A stretch of 64,000 bases of DNA from Zingiber officinale (lineage: Eukaryota > Streptophyta > Magnoliopsida > Zingiberales > Zingiberaceae): assembly GCF_018446385.1 (NCBI RefSeq), contig NC_055993.1, positions 73,072,715-73,136,714 of the forward strand, read 5' to 3'. The number at the start of each line of letters is the position of its first letter. Within the stretch, counting starts at the first letter, position 1. Below, piece by piece: positions 25,401 through 37,400 of this stretch. The position numbers and the translations under genes were made by a program. Under the pieces are notes generated by a model. It was not told where the DNA came from. It ran no database searches and saw only the letters and a program-made list of their open reading frames with translations.

Positions 25401-28400
25401 CCATTGCAAGAAAATGTTCTGTTATAGTATCATCTATGCTCGCTCTAAATGATGTTCTTTATATTCCAAAAATTATCTTGTAACCTTTTATCTATTAGTA
25501 AATTAGTCCATGACCAAAATTGTCAAGCTAATTTCTTTTCTTCTCACTGTGTATTCCAGGAGTTAACTCATGGTCGGTCCCAAGTTCAGATAAAGGAGGG
25601 TTGCATTAGGTTGTCAGGCATGGTTAAAACTATGATAAATGTTCAATGAATGGATCCATTAAATTATTGTGCTAATGCTAGGTTGTTCCCCAGAAGGAAC
25701 GCGTTGTAGGGTCTGACTGTAATGTCTTGACAAAGACCATTGCATCTCCAGAACTCGAGTGTAATGCTAAATATGCAAGAGTTCGCATTGCAAAGTTTAA
25801 TGTATCGATAAGGACCGCTACATCTCCATGAGAATTTGGATGTAGTATTAAATAGACAAGAGTTCTCACAACATAGGTTGGATAAGAACAAATATGATAG
25901 GAAAACTAATAGTCTAAGATTTGGAATATGGAACATACGAACCCTCACTGACAAATCAATGGAGATAGTAGATACGATGATTAAGAGAAGAATTAGTATT
26001 TTGTATGTACAAGAGACAAAAAGGGTAGGCGAGAAGGCAAATATAATAGAGAACTCAGGTTTTAAATTATGGTACATAAGAAAGAGTAAAAAATGGAGTG
26101 GGTATTGTTGTAGATAAATTGTTAAAGGATGAAGTTGTAAGAGTAGTTAGAAAAGGGGATTGAATTATAGCTCTTAAGATAATAGTAGCGAAAGAAACTA
26201 TAAACATAATTAGTGTATATACACCACAAGTAGGATTAGATGAAGCTACTAAATTAAGGTTTTGAGATGACTTAGATGAAGTATTACAAAACATTCCGTC
26301 AAATGAAATGATTTTAATAGGAGGTGATCTAAATAGGCATGTCAGAATGAAAAATGAGGAATATGAGAGAGTGTATGGGGGTTATAGGTTTGGAACGAGA
26401 AATGAAGAAGGGAAAACTATATTAGATTTTGTGATAGCATATGACCTTATATTAGCTAATATATTTTTTAAGAAAAGAGAATAACACTTAGTCAGATTCA
26501 AAAGTGGGAATAATAAATCACAAATTGACTTTTTTATGGCTAAGAAGAAGGATAGAAAGATTTGTAAAGGTTGCAAGGCCATTACTGGAGAAAGCTTAAC
26601 TACACAACATAGGTTAGTAATGTTGGATATACGCCTTAAGCATAATATCAATAGAAAGAAAATATATATGACTTTGAGAATTAAGTGGTGGAAATTAAAG
26701 GATGGGAAGCAAAATATATTTAAGAAGAAGGTATGAGTACAAGGTGAAATATATGGTGACTTTAATACGACATGAGATAAAATAGTCTCAAAGTTGAAAA
26801 TAGTAGCTTAGAGTGTACTCGGTGAGTCAAAGGGACATGCACCACTAAATAAGGAATCTTGGTGGTGGAATAGAGAAAGTGAAGGAAAAACGAACAACTT
26901 ATAAGGAATTATATATTTGTAATAACGAGAATTTTTTTTTTAAAAATATACAATAATCAAGAAAGAGGCTAAGAAAGTAATAAAGGAAGCAAAGAATAAA
27001 AGTTTTGAACGATTATATCAAAAATTGGATACAAAAGAAGGGGAAAGTGACATTTATAGAATAGCTAAAGTGAGAAAGTAAGACAAAATATCTTATCCAA
27101 ATAAAATGTATTAAAGATAAATGTAATAAAGTACTAGTAAATGATGGAGAACTAAAAGAACGGTGGAAGATGTATTTTCATCAATTTTTTAATGAAGGTT
27201 TATGTGACTAACTTAACTTAGGTAATTTAAGTAGGTCAAATGAGTATAGAAATTTAAATTTTTATTGTAGAATTCAAACTTTAAAAATAGAACAAGCTTT
27301 AAATGGGATGCACAATGGAAAAGCCGTTGGACTAGATGACATTCCAATAGAGGTATGGAAGTGCCTAGAGAAACAAGGTATTGAATGACTTACCAAATTA
27401 TTTAACATGATATTGAAAATGAAAAAAAATGTCCGATTAATAGAGGGTAAGTACTTTAATTTCCTTATATAAGAATAAGGGAGACATACAAAAATGTATA
27501 AACTATAGCGGTATTAAACTAATGAGTCATACCATGAAATTTTAAAAAAAATTAATAGAAAAAAGATTAATGAAGGAGATCGTGATCGAAAATCAATTTG
27601 GGTTCATGCCTGTAAGGTCAGCAATAGAAGTTATACATTTTTTTAGACAACTAATTGAAAAATATCGGGAGCAAAAACAAGATCTACACGTGATATTCAT
27701 TGATTTAGAAAAAACTTATGATAGAATCCCAAAATTATATGAAGAATTCTAGAAAAGAGAGATATTAGTGTAACATATATTGAACTAGTTAAGGATATGT
27801 ACGAGAATGTAACGACCAAAGTAAAAAACTTCAGGCGGAATAACTAAAGCATTTTCAATAAAGATAGGATTACATTAAGGATAAGCCGCCCCTATCTTTT
27901 TATACTAATTACGGACTAACTCACTACACACATTTAAGACAGTACCGTACCGTGGTTCATATTGTTTGCAGATGATATTATTTTGGTAAATTAAACATGT
28001 GAAGGAGTAAATGACAAACTAGAATCTCGGCGAGAAGCATTAGAATAGAAAGGTTTTAGGCTTAGTAGAATAAAGACAGAATATATGGAATTTAAGTTTA
28101 GCAATATTAGACGTAATGAGATAATTATTAAGATAGGAAATGATAAGTTACCTAAAACCAAAAGCTTTAAATATTTAGGATCATTTTTGCAAAATGATAG
28201 AGGGATTGGGAGAGATGTCTTACATAGAATACAAGCAGGATGGTTGGAATGGAGGAGAGCGTTGGATGTTTTATGTGACCGTAAAGTACCTTTAAAACTT
28301 AAAGAAAAGTTCTACAAAATCTAAGTTAGATTTGTTATGTTATATGGAACTAAATGTTGAGATATGACTCGAACATATGAGCAGAAGATGAGAGTTGCAG

Positions 28401-31400
28401 AGATAAGGATGTTAAAGTGGATGTGTAAACAGACGAGGATAGGCAGAATAAGAAATGAGAGAGAAAGTTGGAGTTGCATTTATTGAGGGAAAATTTTGAG
28501 AGACGCGTTTAATATGATACGGGCGACGACTAATAAATGCTCTAGTTAGGCGATGTGAAATTATGACAAACATATCAAACGAGGAAGAGGAAAATAAAAA
28601 AAGACTTGGTTAGCAATAAGAAAACAAGATAAAATTTATTTAAGTATAGATGATAATATAGTAGGAAATAAAACTCAATAGCGTAAAAAGATTCATATAG
28701 CCGACCCCACCTAGTGCGATAAAACTTCGTTGTTGTTGTTGCGTATTCCAAGATTTGACCTCGAGGAGGATGATTGATAGTGCTAAACAGAGTGGAGGGC
28801 TCTACTTTCTTGAAGATGAATCTGAATCAAGAAAACAATCTCAACCAAGAGGTTCTGCTTTGAATCTATTTCTCTTTCGAACAATAATATTATGTTGTGG
28901 CATTTTCGATTAGAACATCCTACTTTTCGATATTTAAAGCACTTGTTTCCTAAATTGTTTCATAATAAAGATCCATCGTTGTTTCATTGTGAAGTCTATG
29001 AGATTGCAAAACACAACCACACATTCTTCCCGTTCACTAGGGGTGGGCATCGGCCGGTTTGGTCCGGTTTTACCCTACTACGGTTTTATTTTTTCGGTTT
29101 CGGTTTTAAAGATTTTTGATCCAAAACCAAACCATTTTATTACGGTTCGGTCCGATTTTTATTGTAATACGGTCCGGTTTATACGGTCGGTTATATACGG
29201 TTTATACAATGAATTAAATTGATTTTGTGCTACTACAAATATTAGTTTAGAGACAAAGAAAAAGTATCAATTTATTAAAATAATTATGAATTTAAAGTAA
29301 CACTAAAATTTTGTTATCCGGTAACAATAAGTAAATATAAATATATAATTTGATTATGCTATTATATTATAAATGATTAGAAACTAATCCACTTGTATGA
29401 TCCAATATCCATAAAAATAATGTTTTAAGTATAATACGGTCGATTCGGTTTTTTCGGTTTTTTGGGAGTCAAAACCGTAAACCGAACCGAATAACCGAAT
29501 TTTAAAAAACTTAAACCGAAACCGGCCGAAACACCTAAAAAACCGAACAAAAAAAACCGAAATTTTTCGGTTCGGTCGGTTTTTCCGGTTTGAATCGAAT
29601 TATGCCCACCCCCACCGTTCACAACCATTCAAGCCATTAAAATCATTTACCATAATTCATAGTGATATTTGGGGTCCTAATAAGATAAACACCTCCTCTA
29701 ATAAGAAATGGTTTATCACATTTAATGATGATCATACTCGACTTTGCTGGGTGTATTTATTAAAGAAAAAAAAATCAAAAGTTGAACAAGTTTTTTTAAA
29801 AAAAATTCAATATGGTGCTGCTCAATTTCAAATTAACATATAGATTTTTAGAAGTGACAATGGGAAGGAGTATTTTAACATGATCTTAGGAAATTTCAGT
29901 TAGTGTATAGATACACCTCAACAAAATGGTACTGCTGAAAGAAAAAATAAACACCTCCTGGAGGTAGCCTAAGCATTACTTTTTTCAACCAAAGTACCAA
30001 AATATTAGTAGGGTGAAGCTATTTTAACTGTTGTATCTTTAATTAATAGGATGTCATCTAAAGTTCTACAATTTAAGACTCCACTCAACATACTTACAAC
30101 ATGTTTTCCTATTGTTCGTCTTTCAACTAATTTACCATTAAAAATATTTGGTTTCATAACTTTTGTTCACAAGCATTATCTAACTAGAAAACTTGAGCCA
30201 AGAGCAAAAAAATGTGTCTTCGTGGATTGCTCCCCTACGTAAAAGGCTTATAAGTGTTTTGATCCGATATTAAAAAAAAGTTTTTTCGTAACAATGGATG
30301 TCATATTTTTTGAAACACAACCTTTTTTTAAGAATATTCATCTTCGGAGGGAAAGTTTAAGGGAAGATTCATTTACTAAATTTACTGATATATTTTTGTC
30401 AAATGATATGTTTGAATTTCCTACTACCTCTGCCCAAATAACAAATGGCCAAGGATCGTTCTTTGAAACTCCTCTCATAATGAGTGATGTTTCTATTGAA
30501 TCCAGGCCTACATTTGACAATAAAAAATCTAAAAAAAAAAATTGTGAAAAACCTAGTACAATGCCACAACATGATGAGACAAGTAATAGATCCAAGGAAG
30601 GAGAACAAACTTGGAAGGGAATCGTCTACTTGAGAAAGAATCATTGGAAAGGGAAAGATGAATCACTCTACAGCATAGTCGTAATTATGAGCCAAGGGAG
30701 AATCTTCATCCTAGTTCTGATAATTCTCTTCCAAGGTTTGATAGCCAATAGCTCTTTGAAAAGGTGATAGATCTTGTACCAAACATATTATATCAAAGTT
30801 TGTGTTATATTCAAATTTGTCTTCATCTCTTGTCACTTTTTGTTCTCAACTATCCTTTGTAGACATTCCTAAAAAAGTACAGGAGGTCCTACAAGTTCTA
30901 AAGTGGAAGGACCTATGCTTGAGGAGATGAGAACTCTTGAGAAGAATAATACTTGGAAGATTGTTACACTACCAGTAGGGAAAAACACTGCAGGATGTAC
31001 GTGAGTTTTCATTGTGAAGTATAACTCATATTAGTGGAGAGATATAAGACTAGATTGATGGCCAAAGGGTTCACTTAAACCTATGGTGTTGATTACTTCG
31101 AGGCATTTGCTCTCGTTGTAAAACTCAATACGGTGAGAGTACTTTTATCTATTGCTAGTAATTTAGACTGACCTTTATTGTAATTAGACGTAAAAAATGT
31201 CTTCCTCAATGGTGATTTAGAAGAGGTGTACATGGATAGTCCACCGGGCTTTGAGGAGAAATTTGGCTCAAAGGTGTGTAAATTAAGCAAGTCTTTATAT
31301 GGTCTCAAGCAATCTCCGAAAGCTTGGTTTGAGAAATTTACTTAATCAGCCAAGAAGCAAGGATACTGTAAAATACGGAAAAAAATGGCGAATAATACAT

Positions 31401-34400
31401 TGTGGCCGCCCAAGGGACCGCCCTTTGAGCCGAAAAAAAGGGACCACCAAAGGGCTGCCAAATGGGTCGCCCAAGGGGCCGAGGGGCCAGGTCGTTATAA
31501 TAAAAAGACGCCTTTTTATTGTAATGACCCGGCCCCTCGGCCCCTTGGGCGGCCCAACTTGGCGGCCCAACTGGCGACCCCTTATGTCGTCGACCGACGA
31601 CCCTTAGCCGTGTCGTTACTCACTAGGTCTTCCCACCCCTGGCCAGTGGATTTTTGCCTTCCCCAGGATTCAAACTCTAGACCTCCAGGCTAAGTACTAG
31701 AGTTTATGAATCCTGGTAGCCAAGTGAGCGTCTTTTTATAATGATAAGGGAATTCGCAGTTGGGTCGCCATTGTGGCCGCCCAAGGGACCGCTAAGGGAC
31801 CGCCAGATGGGCCGGCAGTTGGGTCGCCCAAGGGGCCGAGGGGTTGGGTTGTTACAGATACATATGGTCGACGACATAAGGGGTCGCCATTGTGGCCACC
31901 CAAGGGACCGCCAAGGGGCCGCTAGATGGGCCGCCCAAGGAGCCGAGGAGTCGGGTCGTTACAGATACAGTTAAGGACAAGCAAATCATACATTGTTCTT
32001 AAAATTTTCCACCGAAAGAAAGATTATTGTCCTGATAGTATATGTCGATGATATTATTCTCACATATAATGATGTGATTGAAGTGGAAAGACTAAAGAAA
32101 AGCCTAGCAGTTGTATTTGAGATTAAGGATTTAGAAACATTAAGGCATTTCCTTGGTATGGAAGTCGCTCGCTCTAGAGAAGGTGTTGTTATCTCTTAAC
32201 AGAAGTATATCCTTGATCTCTTGGAGGAAATAGGAATGAGTGGTTGCAGATCGTAAAGACTCCCATGGATCCTAATATAAAATTTTGGGAAAAAGGAAGT
32301 GTGCCTGTGATACCAGTAGATACCAATGGTTAGTTCGGAAACTAATTTACCTATCTGGCCAGACATTGCTTTTTCAGTCAGTATTGTGAGTCAGTTCATG
32401 CATGCACTATTCGAAAAACACCTTGAGGTTGTCTATAAAATTCTAAGATATTTGAAGACTACTCCCGAAAAAGGTTTAATTTCTAGAAAGACTAATCAAG
32501 GGAGTGTTGATGTGTTTACTGATGCAGATTGGGCAGGATCGGTTAATGACAGGAGATCAACTTCAGGATACTGCACCTTTGCACGGGGAAATCTAGTAAC
32601 ATGGAGAAATAAGAAACAAAGTGTTGTAGCTAGAAGTAGTGTAGAAGCTGAGTTTAGAGCAATGGCTCAAGGAGTTGTGCTGTGGATATACAAAATACTT
32701 GAGGAGCTCAAGAACCCTATATAACTTCCATTAAAGTTATACTGTGATAATAAGGTCGCAATAAGCATTGCTCATAATCGTGTCCAACATGATAGAATGA
32801 AACACATTAAGATTGATCAACATTTTATAAAGAAGAAAATTGAAGCTCGAACCATTTGTTTACCATTTGTACCTTCTAGCTAACAAATAGCTAACATCCC
32901 GATGAAGAGACTTGCAAGAGCCAACTTTGAACAGTTAATAAGAAAGTTGGGCATGATTGATATTTATGAACAAACTTGAGAGGGAGTGTTGGAAAATTAG
33001 GAGATCACATAAAATCAGAAAAATAATCTTTAGAAATTAGGAAATAATCTTTAAGATCTTAATTGCATAAAATCATGAAATAATCTTGAGAAATCAGGAA
33101 ATAATCTTTGATTTTAGTAATTTCCATTTCTTATGTTTCCTTTCTTTTATTAGTTCCTATTTTAGTATTTTGTATCTTCTATTTATTGATGTAATGTCTA
33201 GTTGAAAAATAATAATAACAATTCCTCTTCATTCCATTTTTTCCTTCAATCTTCCCAGTTTTCTTCAATATGGTTCTAGAGTAGTGTCCTTATCTAGTGG
33301 TTTATTGGCACTTATGATCCCAACAATAATATTGAAATCAAAGTTGCCAAATCTTAGAGTAGCACATTGTAATGGGTAGAACAGTTAGCACAAGTGAATC
33401 ACAAGTTTTCTGAGGATGGATTTTGAAGTCAATGGATTATTCGATTCCTCATTTTTAGTGGTTTAGAATATAAATTTGTTAATAAAACAAGGTTAGTGGG
33501 TACTCTGCTTGGCTAAGAGAAGAGCAAACCATTAGATATCAAACAGACTATTAAGAGATGATAAAGACAAAAAGAGTCATTTTCAACATTTTACGCTTTG
33601 CAGATAATCATTTATATAATGGCTAATGAGACAACAAAACAATCATGCTACATTACAAGCAACTTGGTACATTTCAAGAGTTTGTGAATCGGTTATCCAA
33701 GATTGGAGAGAATATTTCAACCGGTGATTTTAGCATAAATATCCATTGCATTTGCCTGATTCGTTCGATTCTTTTGTGGAAACTCTTAGTTGATAGAAGA
33801 AGTGAGGAGGCAAGAGAGATGGTGATTTTATAGGAGCTGATAAATGATGTTATTAGATATGTTATTACAAAGGAGAATTATTGCTTCAGATGGGAATGAG
33901 AGTGCGCTAGTTACTCAAAGAGGGGCACTAAGAAAGAATCATAGGGAAATGATCTCAACAATGTTCATCTAGTTACAAATTCAAATCTTCAATGGATGTT
34001 CAGTACTACGAGTACAAAGTATATAATCACGTCAATAGTGAAGACACTGTTCAAAGAAGACGGAGAGAGACTCATAGTATTGGACGACAAATAATAGTGG
34101 CTAGGGAATAGGGACATTGTTGCTCTAGTTGTCCTCTTTTGTAACAATCGACTTATATAATGCATATTTATATAAAGGGGAATTGTTTCATACTTCTAAT
34201 GTGAAGGGGAAGGGGCTCAGATCTTCAGTTCAGTCAAACTCAATTTATGTAGTAGAGAAAAACATAAACTAGGAAAGGTGACTTTTGTTCTAAAGATGAG
34301 GAATCTCTAAGATGGCAAACTAAGTGGGTATCACAAGGCAACTAATGGAGTTCAAGGGTCTTGCGTGGTAGGTAGTTCCACGTGAAAATAAAGTCAGAAA

Positions 34401-37400
34401 AAGACATGCATTGCCTAGAGATAGTTTCAGGAAACATGAGACAATTATGCGTTTGAGTTGCACCAAGGTTCAAGATCTTGAGCTATGCCAGAGTCTCAGT
34501 CTTGTCTTTAACTGGAACCATACTATTTAATATTGTGTCGATGTTTCGATGCATAGTGGTAGTGACAAATTGGATGTTAAAGGAGGAAGAAGATGAAGAG
34601 GAGACATTTTATACTAATTGGTATCCAAGTTCGACAATTTACCAGAATAATACGTTTCGATTGTTTCACTTGACCTGGTATGAGATTTCAAAACATGAGC
34701 AATTCTATATATCTCAAGAAACTAAACGTTCAAAAGAACATATCTTCTTGTTATGAGGAAAATAGAAATTTCTAAACATGATTCAACAACGCCATTGACT
34801 AATTTGTCCCGCCCTAGGTGAAGTTAAATACATATCTTAGATATCTTTGATGTGTAAATTGGTGAAGTAGGTTGAGAGGTGTAGGACCACTCTAAAGTAT
34901 CACCGTAGAGTTTTAGATGAAGTAGAGATCACCAAGGTGGAGATTATTGGCTTTAATAATATATAGCCTAAGCATAAAAAAAATAAATCCTATTTTAAGT
35001 TTTTCTTTAGATGATTTTGTGCATGGTTTTATATGGTGTTCCTGACGCAATGAATTTCTTGCTAGTAGAGTGTCTTGGAGTCTAAGAGTTGTTTTGGGGA
35101 GCATGTAAAGGTTGTGGGAATCTATAGGCTTAAGAAAAGGTGAAGTTTTCACTTTTCTTTATTGAAAGAAGGGTCTAAGAAGCATTAAGAGGTTTCTCAT
35201 ATAAGGTGTGGGTAATAGGTTTTTGGAGTATTTATTATACTTTTATTCATATATTATATAGTCTTTGGGAGCATAGGCTTACATTGAATATCGCTAATTG
35301 TTTTGGTATTTCTTTATATTTTTGTTATTCAAACAAGATAGAAGGGCAACCTTGACGCAACTTGGTGGTTATAGGTTCGAGTTGAGAAAATAGCCTCTTA
35401 CAATGTAAGGAAAAACTGCGTACAATAGACCCTTCCCTATAACCTTATATTGACGGGAGCTTTGTGCAACGGGCTACCCTTTATAACCAAGATAGACGAT
35501 GGGTCAACCACGTTTCCTTATAGTGGAGGTTATGCCTCATTTTAAAAGTATTATTTTCAAATCTACAAGCATGCGGTTTGAGATAACATATATAGCAAGT
35601 GATGCTAGAATGATGTCCAAGTCCATCCAATGATATTAGAGACACTTGCCACAAAAATTGTCAAAAAATAAAAAAACTTCAATTGCTTTACAAACTTAAA
35701 TTTACACTTCTATTTATAAGTTCAAGAAACTAGATATCGTGATCCATACTACTTCCAACGAACTAGAAACCATAGAGTCTATATCTACTTCCAAAAGGTG
35801 AAAATGATCTTGAGTTTATCAAAGAGTCAAAACTTCTCATTTACAATAGCATTTCACTATATCTCTAATGTAGTGAAATTAGTATAAAATGTGCTTGCTC
35901 CTCCCATAAATCAATAAATTCAAGGCTAGTGCAATTTTTGACATGTTATTGCACCTAATGGTGAATAAACGCACCTATTTGTGATGTAACACAAATGTGT
36001 GTTTACGTTGGGGGTTGGGGGGAGCAGCTGTGTCGTTGCCCCCCATTTCTATACCCCTACACCACCTCATGTACTAAAAAATTAGAAGGGGGGGGATGTT
36101 ACTTTATATTTCTTACTTTATGGTGAATAAGCCAATCAAGAATTTCCGCTAATGCGGGGTCTCGGGGAAGGGTCTATGGTATACAATCATACCTTGCTTT
36201 ACAAGAGACTTTTTCCAAGATTCGAACCCCTCTAGGTCACACGGCAACAACTTTCCCATTGTGCCAAGGCTTCCCTTCATTTAGGGTTTGGGATTTTAGG
36301 TGCTTGCTTAAGGTCATAAAGAACTTTGTTTAATTTGTCTACCAAGTTCTTTTACCCCTTCATATACCCATTAGGTTGATCAACATAAAATCTTTGAGCT
36401 ACTCAAGAAAAGAGCAGACGGTAAAGTTGTTGTCATGTGACCAAAAGGTCACGGGTTTGAATCCTGGAAAAAGCCTCTTGCAAAAAGCAGGGTAAGGTTA
36501 TGTACAATGGATCCTTACCTGGGATTCCGCATGACGGGAGCTTCGTGTATCAGGCTGTCCTTTTTTTTTACTAAAGAAAAGAGCAGACGAACAATGTCCA
36601 TATAAGCATCAGGAGAAAAAGCTTCAAAATAGCCAATCCTAAATTTTATTGTAACCCTTAACTAGCAATTTTCCTATATAGTTTTATAAACCCATTTCAC
36701 AACGATAAACATCTTCCCTTACAAAAGAGGAGCTATCTCCCAAGTGCCATTTTTCTTGATTGCTTGTATCTCATTATCCATTTGCACAAATTTACCCACC
36801 ATCTCAACAAGCCTCCGGAATGATTTGGCAGTGAAAGATGCAAAGAGAGCAAATTTAATAATCCCATTGTCAGATGTATTATAGTCTTTGGTCAACACAC
36901 AATATTATAAATGAGATGGTAAAACTCTTTTCTCAATGATGACATGAGGAGGTTGCAATAGTCACAGGATGCATCTCACCATCTTGTAGTGGTTGAACCA
37001 TTGAGGTGATGCTTCTATCTAATTGATCATCTTCTTCATAAAGAAATCAAAATGCTTCCTCTGCTCTATGCTCTAACTACAATCAACTTGCCCATCAAAA
37101 GTAATATCATGGGTAATAATAACCTTAGTTGTCATAGGATTAGACAATTGATGCACCTTGATCACATCAATGTAAGCAACAAAAATACATTCTAACTTCT
37201 GTCATTAAGCTTCTTGCAAAGCTTATTGGATATAGGCATAAGTAATACCCAAGCATGCAAAGATGTGCAATTGAAGGTGTTCGACCATCCATACCTAAAA
37301 AAGGAATCTTGCACTCAAGATCTTTTGTTGGACATATGTTCATCAAATACCCTGCACAATTAACTGCATCAACCCAAAATTGTTTCAGCGTGTGCTTCCC

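Larger units (their letters stand above)
25569..28742 (+). mobile_element. RTE-type LINE retrotransposon, near full length, degenerate
   Basis: 3.2-kb non-LTR element inserted in Copia 2. Its leader has two copies of a ~100-bp unit (25700-25865). An apurinic-type endonuclease region ([21 protein letters not shown], then VQETKRVG) occupies about 25900-26560. Reverse-transcriptase phrases ([46 protein letters not shown]) lie at 27590-28200. The 3' end is a GTTGTTGTTGTT tail at 28729-28740. Gene order and tail fit the RTE clade. Multiple stops and frameshifts prevent activity. Confidence 0.85.
23212..33267 (+). mobile_element. Copia LTR retrotransposon 2, host of four nested insertions
   Basis: About 10 kb as it stands, roughly 5 kb without the nested elements. 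Short LTRs (about 260 and 281 bp) flank gag, protease, integrase, reverse transcriptase and RNase H remnants in Copia order. It lies antisense to the AHL gene whose intron it occupies. Insertions at 24010, 25569, 29038 and 31367 each interrupt coding sequence that resumes on the other side. The left border is approximate (TG...), and I do not see a convincing target duplication. Confidence 0.85.

Noticed and set aside
31640..31700. A tRNA gene
   Set aside because: Only a B-box-like block is seen; no cloverleaf, acceptor stem or anticodon arm can be drawn.
31367..31963. A Cassandra-type TRIM with 5S rRNA in its LTR
   Set aside because: No 5S rRNA internal control region is visible in the element.
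31299..31974. ORFs rich in GPP/RP repeats
   Set aside because: They fall within the 597-bp palindromic insertion and partly bridge its border with Copia; not genes.
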